Below are positions 35,001-44,583 of a stretch of 64,000 nt of DNA, in pieces. Under the pieces are notes generated by a model that was given only the letters and a program-made list of their open reading frames with translations, did no database searches and was not told where the DNA came from. Numbering within the stretch: the stretch's first letter is position 1; each line of letters starts with the position of its first letter. This DNA is from Rhizodiscina lignyota. Its lineage: Eukaryota > Ascomycota > Dothideomycetes > Aulographales > Rhizodiscinaceae. The position numbers were made by a program, and so were the translations under genes. The stretch covers positions 1,240,001 to 1,304,000 of the forward strand of contig ML978125.1 of NCBI GenBank assembly GCA_010015805.1. The letters are read 5' to 3'.

Positions 35001-36098
35001 TTTGCGGATGTGGACGAGATGCATGAGATCAGTGCGCTTAGCTCGAGTGGAATTGAGATGGAAGAATTGGAGACAAGTGTATGCGATACGATGGCGAGCG
35101 ACGTTAGGCAGTTGCATGCAGAGATGCTTGTTAGTCACTACGTGGGGCAGCAAAGAGACAGTGAAGATGAAGGCGAAGTTGAGGAAAGCGAAACTACTAC
35201 AGAGCTCACCAACGGCAAGAGTTCGATGATCGATGTCTTCGGGCGTTCAATTTCGGAGCATTCGATGTCCAATGTGTCGGAAGATTCAGAGGCGCAAGTT
35301 TCTGACTCCGCCGAAGACGAAGAAATCGACGAGGCGATTACGCCGAGGCGCTCGCGTCTGTCCATCCAACCCACGCGGGTGTACCAGCCGCTTTTCGAAG
35401 AAGGGTACTCGCAGACAGATGCTGAGATTGTTCGAGAAGTCATTGAGAAGGGCTCGGCCTCCACGGATCCAGGTATTGTTAATCGTCTTGCGTCTTACCT
35501 CTGGTCCTACCTTCCCTTCACAGGTGCCAAGATTACGGCAAGAATCAACCATCCATTGCTGGCGGACCTGCCTCTGTTGCCTCGGGTCGAACCGTGGACC
35601 AAGACGCATTACAAAGTTCTCGACCGCCTCTATCGGAGCTTCAAGAAGTCACCCAAGCTCTTCTCGCCTGAGCATCCCATCAATACTTGCTTGGCGTCGG
35701 TCATTGAGAAGAAGCAACGCTACAGGAGTGGCAGTACGAACAGCTGGCAAGAGTTCAGCTTTGCTGACTGGAATGACGCCGAGATCAAGAATTGGGGATA
35801 TGAGGTCCACCTGACAGAGTCGCACATCGTCGTCGCAGCACTCTATTCGCAGTTACTCGCTCTGAACAACGTCGGAGAGTACGAGCAATTGGCTGGAACG
35901 AAGATTGTCATGGGCGACTGCAATCCCGGCTTGGCAGGACAAGACATTGGTGTGGACAAGATCGTGTTTCGCCTCTTCAGTCTCATTCATGGCGAGATGG
36001 TGCGCGCTGATGAAAAGAAAGGGAAGAAGATTGGCCGGAGCAAGGGAACTGGATGGTATCGATTCAAGGGTGAGCAAGAATGGCGCAACTATATGTAA
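32040..36098 (+). CDS. Large disordered AT-hook-like chromatin protein
   Basis: An intronless frame of 1,352 residues. The first 120 residues carry WKIRVTVEAQ and two GRGR/KRGRQR basic patches (near 101-104 and 120-124) that resemble AT-hooks, though the canonical GRP core is absent. The middle is disordered and rich in Ser/Thr-Pro, with a short repeated block near 34800-34910 (TPTKVVHTPV and TPTKVLHTPV). Next, SALKTPG leads to SPLKSVVRVSFADVDE, in which RVSF (residues 985-988) matches the PP1-docking RVxF pattern. A folded C-terminal domain of about 170 residues (LWSYLPFTGAKI to GWYRFKGEQEWRNYM) is conserved-looking but unnamed. A nuclear role is likely from composition and the neighbouring resolvase; function is unproven. 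The start could also be a later ATG, but the 32040 ATG gives the full basic N-terminus. Confidence 0.8.
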   Translation: MARTESSELSSPDPLALSPTISRRPGCLSSPLRSTSGNVMRKTATPTRNMTSPAKTITMSTGKAHGASPWKIRVTVEAQPEDCEDNDENDPFRVSVTKPKGRGRTVKVPLKGPDSSPTSKRGRQRAPAGKKTRRARTPVRRKRTSVTKVDSEDDSQDDSRDQDFTLKPKSKKGRRKQSISKLILGSDIDTSEHTDHSVQPLQTEDISTVEDSELPSHDHPDALDMPEIPSPPTFSSINTRPERYPLESPAAQNPSPAVPSQLPEVKRRLSNDRKPEKAIPTPTKKPSPSKDHTPPKRTARPSFNFTKLTPVGRRAQETPTESQDEGDDSVSEVHYQSIKGRQCMPKEIIAIEDEEEDATMDAERSSDDEDDIAPAEYEVGEKTMLDSEGFSMVSLESVETGRDVTTTADTLQPEKSQMSVREITQLPRNISISTTVSSSEEHGSQLLTPSPSGSSMANIESRPGTPSIMPSSPPAVRASEEHTPSFARPSLSQPPQIAVPSSHHRVTTPQMSKVAGLGMALQGIVKSPILLSCTTKSKESADSADNSLFHGFSANTRRQLHAGLKLGEELARRSPCPASVSSSNGSTGSVNYPRLPTPEDNEQASVTVPLPPTEKVDIQYPSMSAAQPDDHLSSSVRSYDEMSWMPTTAPKDRPTCISPDSMEAQWQREREAVSRQIEQADPNEVIVVNDKEDTDEGISELSVVTDLDEKEDDLSKLEQLFSDDSNAQVRRPKISRTWRRRSSGGFAYRDEPPLGSSPRALRHKESGGSSSSSDAVTTLWQPGTRIDTVRKPRSRPHRSPPSVPVLVPVRVETSSSTETLTSSTSASTPSLEPATTTETLTSTSEGSVQTPLESPGVNDSMTSDDTGLFWHRNLPAVFKEKPRPRPRKSSSMLKSDKLDLSALLTLETPIDVSPLRTPGRGFETPTKVVHTPVQDFQTPTKVLHTPVTGLLTPKRDLLTPGLRSALKTPGMSRTYDGSPLKSVVRVSFADVDEMHEISALSSSGIEMEELETSVCDTMASDVRQLHAEMLVSHYVGQQRDSEDEGEVEESETTTELTNGKSSMIDVFGRSISEHSMSNVSEDSEAQVSDSAEDEEIDEAITPRRSRLSIQPTRVYQPLFEEGYSQTDAEIVREVIEKGSASTDPGIVNRLASYLWSYLPFTGAKITARINHPLLADLPLLPRVEPWTKTHYKVLDRLYRSFKKSPKLFSPEHPINTCLASVIEKKQRYRSGSTNSWQEFSFADWNDAEIKNWGYEVHLTESHIVVAALYSQLLALNNVGEYEQLAGTKIVMGDCNPGLAGQDIGVDKIVFRLFSLIHGEMVRADEKKGKKIGRSKGTGWYRFKGEQEWRNYM

Positions 36099-36213
36099 AG
36101 TGGTCGACATGCAGGTACGACTTTCAGCGTCGTTACGGTGTTTTCTTATTAGACTCTGGGCTCTTTTGCAGTAGCTTTATGTTGACGACGAAATGAAGAA
36201 TGGGTTGTATGTC

Positions 36214-38406
36214 TCAAGTCAGCGTCTCGTTGTAGACCGCCAGCGGCGTGCCAAGACCATCGGCTTTGATCTGCAACGCGACAAACCTAGAGTAATATCG
36301 TGCGTGGCCGATTGATCCTCCCATGTACCACAACCCAGGATCTAGCGCCACGTCAATTGACAGAGCTTTCGATCATAGAGATATAGTACTCACGGCCGCT
36401 TGGCTTGAACGCGCCATATACCTCGCCTTCTGGGTTTAGGCCGAAGAATCTTTCCGACTTCGCTGCAACCTCTGGGCCAAGGATGTCAGCAACTTCGTCA
36501 CGAAGGTTCGTCGCGAATCCAGTCGTGAAGACTATCACATCTGCTTCAATCTCAGTGCCATCGGTAAATAAAAGGCCTTTCTTTGTGTACGACACCGGGC
36601 TTGCGTCCGACTTCATCTTGATCTGTCTCTCGCGTCAGCCCGCGACAACAAGTCGCATCAGAATCAACCTCGTTAGATGGACATACCAAGCCCTTTGCAA
36701 TTTTCGCAGATGTGCCGACGTCTATGTAATGGCCGCCTAGCCGCTCATGAAGGACATGCGAAATATCCCCGAAGGGATCGACTTTGAAGCCGGCGCGTTC
36801 AAGCGCCGCCCACCTCTCCGGCTCCTTCTTGGCCATGCCGTGGAATGCCTTTGCAGAAAGTAGACGACCTATTGCGATGGGGCTTGACTGCTGTGCGCGG
36901 TCTGCTAACTCTGTAGGCAGCTTGTCGTTGTACAATATACGATATCGCCCTTCGATATATTCGACTGGGAGGACATATGTCCGATTCCTCTGGACCATAG
37001 TGATGGATGAGAGGCCAGCGAGTTGCATGTCGTCTGCTACATCATGTCCTGTTTCATTCTCAGTCAAGCAGAATAGACTGATTGTTAACTTTGTCACTGA
37101 CCTGTATTTGCAGATCCGATTACGACTCCGGCTTTCCCTTTCCACGCGTCTGCTGATTTGTAGTCAACGGAGTGTAGTGCTTCGCCTTGATAAACGTCCT
37201 GGACCGCCGTTAGCAAAGCAAATGGCCTGGAGGTGGGAGTTTATTTACTCTATTGGCGTATTGCGGCATTAGCGGTATTTGAGAGCTCGACCCAGTACAG
37301 AAGACGACGTGTTTGGCGGTCAACGTTATCATTCCCTCTTCTTGCCGAGCGTGCAGTGTCCACATCTGCCTCTTCTCGTCCCAAGAACCAGTCTCCAAGC
37401 TTGTGGAAAGCCATATATTCTGCGATATTTTCAGTTCCTGTCCTTTGAAAGGTACCGTAAAAACGCACGACTCCGTATTTCTCTGCCCATTCTCTATGGC
37501 CTTTTGCCAGATCGTCTTTGGACAAGTACTCCGGATATTCGGGCCCAAACGTCCGCTCAAATGGTAAGTGACCTATTCTGGGTGAGATATTGGACTGTTA
37601 GTTCGTCGGTTCCACTTACCATATTCTCTAATAGTGTGCACTGCAGTGAATAATTTCAGCTTTACATTTCCCGCCTACGAGGGAGAAACAAACTTACATC
37701 TCGCAGACTCATATCGCTTTCCCCATGCATCACCAACATTCTTGTTCCGCTCAAGGATCACGTACGAGGCTCCGAGAGCTTGCAAACGACCTCCAGTAGC
37801 AAGTCCGCACTGGCCACCACCAACAATAACTGCATCGAAATGGTGATCCTTGAGTGCAGCATCGCCATTGTGGTACCCATTTGTATGTCCGTTGGTCATA
37901 TTTCGAAGCTCCATATGATCGACATTGCCATGATTAGTCAATTGTTCGAGGATTGTTCGCAACACCCAGATCTTCCAAGAGGATTCACTATCTTCGCCAG
38001 GCACAAGGGACATGACCCCCGAGCACACAGTCTGGGGCTCTGACTCCGTCGCGAAGAGGAAGCCCACGTCGATCCAAGCTGTATTCTCGTCGATGCGAGT
38101 TATTCGGCAGGACTTCTGAACAGCCCTGAAGAGACGTGCATCATGGCTTTCGACTAGCCGTCTGAAGTTCGCTGTGATTGTTCTCCCAGAGTAGAATGTT
38201 CGCATTGTGCCGGTGAGAGCGAAGCTGTCTCGCCATACTGCATCTTCTGTGAGGTCCTCGACACTCAATGTCCGCAGTTTTCCAACAGCTGATTCCGCAA
38301 TTGCTGCTAGGTCTACATCGTCTGGAACATTAGTTGTTGGAAGAGCCGCCGGAAGACTGTCCAGTACGCTCTTCACTGGCGTATCGATGGCGTCTTCAAT
38401 TGCCAT
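36214..38406 (-). CDS. FAD-dependent monooxygenase with NTF2-like N-terminus
   Basis: Eight minus-strand exons (38406-37698, 37640-37620, 37572-37469, 37419-37249, 37198-37102, 37048-36687, 36622-36394, 36341-36214) close in frame to 606 residues. An N-terminal NTF2/SnoaL-like region of about 170 residues (GTMRTFYSGRTITANFRRL) precedes a flavin monooxygenase. FAD binding is VIVGGGQCGLATGGRLQALG; the second dinucleotide site is GVVIGSANTGHDVADDM; YPEYLSKDDLAKG and WYMGGSIGHARYYSRFVAL are family hallmarks. One exon is only 21 nt, and one donor is GTGCGT. The protein length and domain order match a fungal family of class B-like FAD monooxygenases; substrate and pathway are unknown. It converges on the AT-hook-like gene. 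Intron positions were chosen so that every family motif stays intact. Confidence 0.87.
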
Positions 38407-39685
38407 ATCTTTTCTTCAATGCAATTCCAAGTCAAGCTGTTCTTCAACCACCGCCTGGAATGCGATGAAGGTGCGTTTAGGCGTAACCAGCCCGTCAAGA
38501 ACGGTGTTGAACTTAGCAGTTGAGATTGATGAGATCTACCCCCGAATAAACCCTTAACGTATTTCCTCCAGCCTCGGCTATATATCATCGTGAACACAAC
38601 TGCCACCATAATTCCCGATATATTCTGCTACGGCGATAGGGAGCATACGGATGGCGCTAACTGCGATGAGGCATTTCCTATTCTGTACGCCTACCCCATG
38701 GGGTATGCAGGTGTTTGTCGGCGTAATAACCCTAATTGGTAATACTCGGAGTGAATGTGGTGCCTGCATCGGAGAACGGGCGGACGGCGCCGCGTCGTCT
38801 CCGTTGAAATTCCATGTCAGAAAATACTCTCCCATCACCGGCGGCTGCGTGGTGATGATAGGTTCAGGCACATTCGGCCTCTCAACCGTGGTGTTGAACT
38901 TAGCTGCTAAGCATCGAGGTGGACGCTCGCTGACTTCGAGCTTTGGGGCCAATACAGCTCAAAATACGCTTAGCCAAATAGCGGAAAGCCATTCTTCCAT
39001 CCCTCCAGAGCATATTCTGAGCTTGAATTTGGCCGCAGCAGGGGTCCCTGCAATGGTTCTGAACTTAGGTGCTGAAGATCTGATATTTATGTAGCAATAT
39101 CATCACTACCGCTTCAGGACTAGCTTCATTCCCCCAGAGTGGCCTGGCAAAGATCATCGCAAAACAGGAAATTCACAAGTCACATCTGTAAAAAAGGGAA
39201 AATTCTAAGTCAAAGTGCTCTTCCATCACCGCCAAGCACGTGATGATGGCCAATTCAATTCAAAGAAAAGTCTATCCATGAGTATCAATACTATCTCCGT
39301 GCCTTCAACCCCCTTTATCGGGATAGTAGTAGAAACCAATGCCAAAGTCCTCTACCAGCAGCGCGTGTGTTGTACGGGTGTGTGCGTCGCCGAGGGTAGG
39401 GGTAGGGCGTCGTCCGAGGTGGCGCGACGAAAGGAGTTGGTAGGCAGGTGCGGTGGGCTAGGCACGCGCGTGCGCTCGCTGGTTGTGCCTGTGCGGGCTG
39501 GTTGCGGTGCGCCAGGGCGCAGCAATAGCGAGTTTGCAGCGAGCTGGTGCTGCGGGTAGCGTGGATGTTGTCGAATGCATCGGTAATCTGCCGCCAAGGA
39601 GGCGCTGAGTGAGTCTGCCTGAGTATTTCTATCTTGACACGATCCTTTTCCCATTTCCTGCCTTACCCATGTGGCCCCCATTATT
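38407..39685. other. Intergenic stretch with short diverged repeats
   Basis: No gene was supported. The 15-mer ggtgttgaacttagc occurs exactly at 38503-38517 and 38890-38904, and a third related word (ggttctgaacttagg) starts at 39055. Two imperfect inverted repeats built on catcacc...ggtgatg occur near 38833 and 39222. Reading frames over this area are short and mutually exclusive; the repeats may be relics of a decayed element or binding sites in the monooxygenase promoter. Confidence 0.4.
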
Positions 39686-40318
39686 TTATCCTTGAATTCC
39701 CCTCGTCCCCTGATATTCCTCCTCAGGTCCCGATTGTAGCAATAGTTCTCTACGATTCAAGCGGAAGAACATCGTGTCATAACAGGCGGTGAGCGTGGTG
39801 AATATACCACAGTTGCAGATCACTCGTTGCGCTTTCTCGTCTGATCCGTCTTCAGTTGGGAGGTGATCCTTTGGACGTTCATATCCAGGTCGATACTCCT
39901 TGGTCTTGGGCTCTCCATCTTCCGCAGGCTCAGAATTTGATTCTGACGATGGCTCGGTCTCGTACTCATCATCGTTGGCTACTGATTTTGCTCTGCCTTT
40001 CGGAGTTGGCTTGGGCTGCACTCTTTTCTGAGCCTTCGACTTTTGGGCACGCTTGCTCGACAACACAGACTCTTTGCCCTTTTCCGAAGGATCTCGGGGA
40101 TCATATTTTGCTGCCATTCGATTTCTTTGGTCGCGTACAGAAGCCGGTGAGAAATCCACAAGATCAGGATCGATCTTTTGAGTAGCGAAAGTATACAGTT
40201 CCTGGAGTAGTGTTGTGTTGTCGTCGTTGACATGAACATGCCGTGAAAATCTACAGCGCTGTACGTCCCTGAGGTTGATGATGGTGGCGGCCTCGGCAGA
40301 GGTGAAGCGGGGAAGCAT
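39686..40318 (-). CDS. Hypothetical protein, disordered basic/acidic
   Basis: An intronless 210-codon frame on the minus strand. The first 80 residues look folded (MLPRFTSAEAATIINLRDVQ, then LLQELYTFATQKIDPDLVDF); the middle is Lys-rich then Glu/Ser-rich (YETEPSSESNSEPAEDGEPK), and the end contains CNCGIFTTLTACYD. I do not recognise a family. The composition bias is coding-like and uninterrupted for 630 bp, which argues for a gene, but the three stop-free alternatives on other frames nearby weaken this. Could be a nuclear or orphan protein. Confidence 0.5.
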   Translation of the reverse strand: MLPRFTSAEAATIINLRDVQRCRFSRHVHVNDDNTTLLQELYTFATQKIDPDLVDFSPASVRDQRNRMAAKYDPRDPSEKGKESVLSSKRAQKSKAQKRVQPKPTPKGRAKSVANDDEYETEPSSESNSEPAEDGEPKTKEYRPGYERPKDHLPTEDGSDEKAQRVICNCGIFTTLTACYDTMFFRLNRRELLLQSGPEEEYQGTRGIQG

Positions 40319-41006
40319 GTTGGAGGTGTTGGTGAAGAGGTGACGGATTGTATGAGATTAATGTGGATGTGGGTGAGAGAGAGAACGGAAGAGAGTGCTA
40401 CCAGAGCTTGAGATGAGAGGTTCTGAGGAAGAAAGAAAGACGAAGACTCAGGAAACCTCATGTACTGCAGTAGAGAAACGATACTATTGTGGTCACGGTT
40501 ATTGTATACACCAATCGTTGACTGTGATTGTTATTAGAACCCATTTTCCTCTCCATTCTCACCTTCTCTCATCTCAAGCCCATGTCCTATTGAATGTATT
40601 AAGAGAATAGGCGCCGAGGAGGCTGATAGGTCTCTACTCTTCTGCGAGCCTGCCGTTTTAAGGGCGATCGTTTTACGGACCGGGAAACCCCTGATTGAAA
40701 TTAAGGTGGTTGGTCGAATGCCAAGGAACATTGCCTGTTTTGGGAAAACCCTTGTGGTGAAGCACATTGACAGTGGACGCCAAGACCTTCATCGTTTTGG
40801 GAAAACCCCCTGTCAGTTCCTGGATGTCGACAGGACACTTGAAGTATAGACGATATGAGTGCCATAGGCTAACTTGCGATAGCTGAGAGTAGAAGGATTA
40901 ATTGACTTGGAGAGGAGTCGTGACTCTATGCCATTGCCCAGCCCTTTTCGAGCATATTGAAGAAAATATGTACAAAGAAAGCGAACCATAATCTTACACT
41001 CCCGCT
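40319..41006. other. Intergenic stretch between the hypothetical gene and COQ7
   Basis: No gene. It holds the 57-60-bp spaced repeats at 40671-40810 listed separately. Confidence 0.4.
40671..40810. repeat. Three-unit spaced repeat around gttttgggaaaaccc
   Basis: The 15-mer gttttgggaaaaccc is present at 40737-40751 and exactly repeated at 40794-40808, 57 bp apart; a weaker first unit (cgggaaacccc, starting 40681) precedes by 60 bp. The words just before the two strong copies are also similar (a gtcg/gtgg then gccaag run). The core ttttgggaaaa is itself a near-palindrome. It could be a decayed tandem repeat or clustered protein sites in the 3' region of COQ7, whose stop is at 41007. Confidence 0.55.
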
Positions 41007-41832
41007 TTATATTCGTTCGCTGATCCAGATGGCACTTCTACATCCACCTCTGATCACATTCGTTAATAGTTCGTAAGGTTTTGCCTCTTTCGCATCATTC
41101 TCCACCGCATGATCCAGATGCTCCAGCTCCTCGTCCCTTATTCTTCGCAGGGTTGACGTCAATTCCGTCAACTCTTCACCAATGTCTTCACCCTTTTCCT
41201 CTGCATGCTTTGCCCATTCCAGCAGCGACCGCACCTGATCATTATAGTGCTGTCCGATTTCCGTCTCCACGGCCTCGGTGCAGGCCATCGCGGCCTCACG
41301 CCCGAGAATCGCAGTTCCCCAGCCTAATGCAGTGGCAGCGACGCGCCATACGGGATACATTAAAGTTGGACGTATTCGGTGTTTGGCAATTAGGGCATTG
41401 AAGGTGTCAAAGTGGCCGGCCTCCTGATCGTACATATGCTTCATCAACGTTCGTAAGTGCGGATGCGACCGGAGGATCGGTGGTGTCTGAGCAGCGTATA
41501 TTAATATTGCTGCTAGTTCACCTGCTTGATTTACTCGCAGCTAGGGATGTATCAGCGTGGCGTCCAAGTTGACTGAAGACAATGCTGCGTACTGCACCAT
41601 CGAGATATCGCTTCTGCTCGGCAGTGAGAGGGCGCGTCCTTGGGCTGCTCATATGCGCGTCATCATTGTGTGATGGACTCTCTGACTGAATAGCCGCTGC
41701 AGCGAAAGCACTCGGTCGCGTTGAGGAGTTAAATTGTCGCGTAGGAGAAGGCAAAAGGAAGGCATTGTTAGGACAGTTGTGAAGGGTCAATGAGCGACGT
41801 GCGACTCTCTGGGCCACACATCGAACAGACAT
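41007..41832 (-). CDS. COQ7: 5-demethoxyubiquinone hydroxylase, mitochondrial
   Basis: Two exons, 41832-41593 and 41540-41007 (minus), give 257 residues. Coq7 is the di-iron hydroxylase of the penultimate ubiquinone step, at the inner mitochondrial membrane. Ligand motifs are all visible: RVNQAGELAA (the Glu), YDQEAGHF (ExxH), TEAVETEIGQHYNDQ (Glu and ExxH region) and RDEELEHLDHA (ExxH). The first 50 residues are basic, Ser/Arg-rich and free of acidic residues until about 50, typical of a mitochondrial targeting peptide. The intron (gtacgc to cctag) removes a segment that otherwise shifts frame; the join LDGA/LRVNQAGE fits the family. It is divergent from RTF1 across 704 bp. Identity is firm. 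Confidence 0.94.
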
Positions 41833-42536
41833 TGTGTATTAAAATCGGTCGAACGGAAATGAACGTTGCTATTATACAGGATAGAGAAGGAAAGCCATTG
41901 TGAACGCCGAGAGCCGGCGCTCTGAAAAGAAAAATGGACGCAGTGAAGTCATGGATCACTTCGCGCCCGGAAAATTCCATTGGCCGCGATCAGCTCCGGC
42001 AAGGCTGCGGCTCGATTGTGTTCGCTGTGTTTTCTCGGGGTAAAAGAAGGCTGCATACCCAAGGGCTTTTAGCGTCGAAGAGAGCGTCAAGAATCTCCTA
42101 GTTCATTGTTAACGTGAAAGCCAGCGACATTTGTCAGAGACGATTGAGGTGAAATCGAGGAACAAAACACGCCAGTCCCGATCTGGCTTAGCGCGCTGCG
42201 AGACGCGCCAAGGGCTGTGGTGGTTACATAAGGCTTCCTATTGTACTTCTGTGAATAGCTTGCGTCCTCAATAACACCTCGTCACTCAACAGCCTTCCAT
42301 TGTCAGCCACCCCGTTTTTCCATTGTGAGGAGGCTGTGCCCTGCCACGAAACCCCGCCATTCTCTTCCTCTACTCTCTCCCTCCTTCATCAACTTCTCAA
42401 CAACCGCATTCGACTTCAAACCCACTTCTGCCAGCGAATAAGCACCACAGCAAACCCCCTATCTGCACTTGGACTGTTGCGACGAGGAAGGCACGCCAGA
42501 CCATCACTTCCCATCGCTGACACCCACGCCGTCGCC
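41833..42536. promoter_or_regulatory. Divergent COQ7/RTF1 intergenic region
   Basis: 704 bp with no gene. The right half (42290-42536) is C/T-rich, likely the 5' leader of RTF1. An in-frame ORF extends upstream of the RTF1 ATG from about 42300, but its sequence is Pro/Ser-rich leader rather than recognised domain. Confidence 0.4.
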
Positions 42537-44505
42537 ATGGCCGAACTCGACCTCGACGCCGAGCTGCTCGCTCTCGCCGGAGGCGAAGATGAAGTCATGG
42601 ACACCGGCAAGCCCGAAGAGCCTGCACAATCGCCTGCACGAACGCCTGCACAAACACCTGCACGAACACCTACTCCCCACTCCTCTCCCAAAGCCACCGT
42701 CGAAGACAAACAATCTCCCAAGTCACAGCCTCGCAAAGGCGTCGCGCAGAAGAAGGTGGCCAAGCCTGCTCGTGGAGGCGCGCGCCGTCGCCGCAAGGAC
42801 GATTCTGACAAGGACGCTTCTTCGTAAGCATCCTTTTGTTCCTAGACCTGGAAGTCAAACACTGACGCGACAAACAGGTCTCCCACCGCGGCCTCTGACG
42901 TAGACTCCCTCGGCTCTGGCGCAATGGACGAATCCGACTCAGAGGCTGATGCTCCCGGCGAGCCCGACGACGATGCCGTAATCTACCCTGTCGAGGGAAA
43001 ATTCGTCGATGCTGACGACAAGGCCAAGATCATGGCGATGCCAGAACTCCAGCGCGAGAAGATCCTCGCTGAGCGTGAAGACCAGGCCCTGCTGAACCGT
43101 CAGAATGCGCAGCTCAAGCGACTGCTGCAGCGTCAAGTCCAGGAGGCGCAGGTCAAGGCAGAGAAGAAGAAGCGCAAGGCTGGTGCGGCCGACTTGGATG
43201 ATAGCCCACGCAAGAGCGCTCGCGCGAAGACCAAGCCAACCACAGAGATCGAGCGCTTCAAGCGCGTGCGCGAAGAGCGACTCAAGGAGCGCGAGAAGGA
43301 CGCGGACCGTCGCAAGCGCCGCTCAACAAGCCGTCGTTCGAGCCAGGACGCAGAAGGCGAGAGCGAGGTCGAGTGGGACGATGGTGTGCGACAAGGTGCC
43401 CGAAACGAGCTACCACCAGACTTGAGGGACTTTGAGCGTGTCAGAATCGGCAGGAGCAACTTCGCCAGGGTCTGCTTCTATCCAAAGTTCGAGGAGACCA
43501 TGACTGGCTGCTTCGCAAGAGTCAGCGTGGGCATGGACAAGGCAACGGGACAGAACGTCTATCGTATGACGCAAATCAAGGGTATGAGTCCTCCTCCCTG
43601 CTCCTTGGCTATTTACTGACGCTGGCTCGTAGGTTTCACTGAGGGCAAGCCATATCAGATGGAGGGCGTCAATGGCAAGATCTTCTTCACCGACAAGTAT
43701 GCCGTTGTGGCTCACGGCAAAGCGGAGAAGGAATGGCCCTTCATCGCGTGCTCTGATGGCAAGTTCACTGAAGTATGTTTCTACAATCCACTCTCATTTT
43801 AATCCGCTCTGACCATTGGAACAGCAAGAGTTCAATCGCTACCGCATTGCCGTCGCGAACGACAATCTGCGCCTCACCGCCAAAGCTGCGCTTGTGCGCT
43901 CCTGCGAGGGCATCAACGAACTCCTCGGCCGTAAATGGACTGACAAGGAGATCGACGAGAAGCTTGAGAAGCAGCACAAGTACGCCGATCTGGCCCTCAA
44001 GCTCGAGCTGAAGGAGAGAGAGAAGGACGAAGAGGCCAAGAAGGGCAGGAGCCCGCCAGCCGGAAAGAAGGACTTGACGCTGGAGGAACGAAAGCTACTG
44101 ACGCAGGACGAACGTATCAACCTCATCAACGAGTCGAACCGCAAGCAGGACTACAAGCAGATTCGCGCTGCCCAACTCCAGGACCGTCGCAAGATGCTGG
44201 CCGGTCGTGCCGCCGCCAAGGCAAGAGCAGAAGCCGCCGAAAAGGCTGAAGCAGACGCCGCTGCCGCCAAGGCAGCTCTGGAAGTCCCCGGTGCAAACAT
44301 CGACGACCTGTTCGGCAGCGATATCAGCCGCACTGGAACCCCGGCTCCTGGCAGCGGTGTCAACACCCCGAAGCGCACTGGTACCCCGTTGGGCAAGAAG
44401 CTCGTCGAGAAGAAGGAGAAGACGGGACTGCCCAAGTTCTCGAAGAGGAGCATGGACGATGATGTCATTGGTGCGATGGACTTTGGCATTGAGATTGACA
44501 TTTGA
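42537..44505 (+). CDS. RTF1: PAF1-complex subunit RTF1 (Plus3 domain)
   Basis: Exons 42537-42823, 42878-43581, 43633-43772 and 43825-44505 give 603 residues. Rtf1 couples Paf1 complex to Spt5 and histone H2B ubiquitylation. The acidic/basic N-terminus (AELDLDAELLALAGG) is followed by a histone-modification-type acidic region and the Plus3 domain (LRDFERVRIGRSNFARVCFY, then TEGKPYQMEGVNGKIFFTDK, then NRYRIAVANDNLRLTA). The coiled C-terminal region (EERKLLTQDERINLINESN) ends LPKFSKRSMDDDVIGAMDFG. The ATG was chosen by its gccgccATGg context and the family-like start. Several of the introns lie inside the domain. A 15-bp tandem array begins three bases after the stop. Confidence 0.94.
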
Positions 44506-44508
44506 GGT

Positions 44509-44583
44509 GATTGGGAGTTGAGCGATTGGGAGTCGAGCGATTGGGAGTTGAGCGATTGGGAGTTGAGCGATTGAGGATTGAGC
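44509..44583 (+). repeat. Five-unit 15-bp tandem repeat in RTF1 3' flank
   Basis: Units gattgggagttgagc at 44509, 44524 (one base different), 44539, 44554 and 44569 (diverged) run head to tail from 3 bp after the RTF1 stop codon. A looser tail of related words (gattgactgagg, gactggctaagg) continues to about 44700. It lies in the 3' UTR of RTF1; unit length is a multiple of three, so an antisense frame reads as repeated short peptides, but I do not consider that a gene. Confidence 0.85.
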
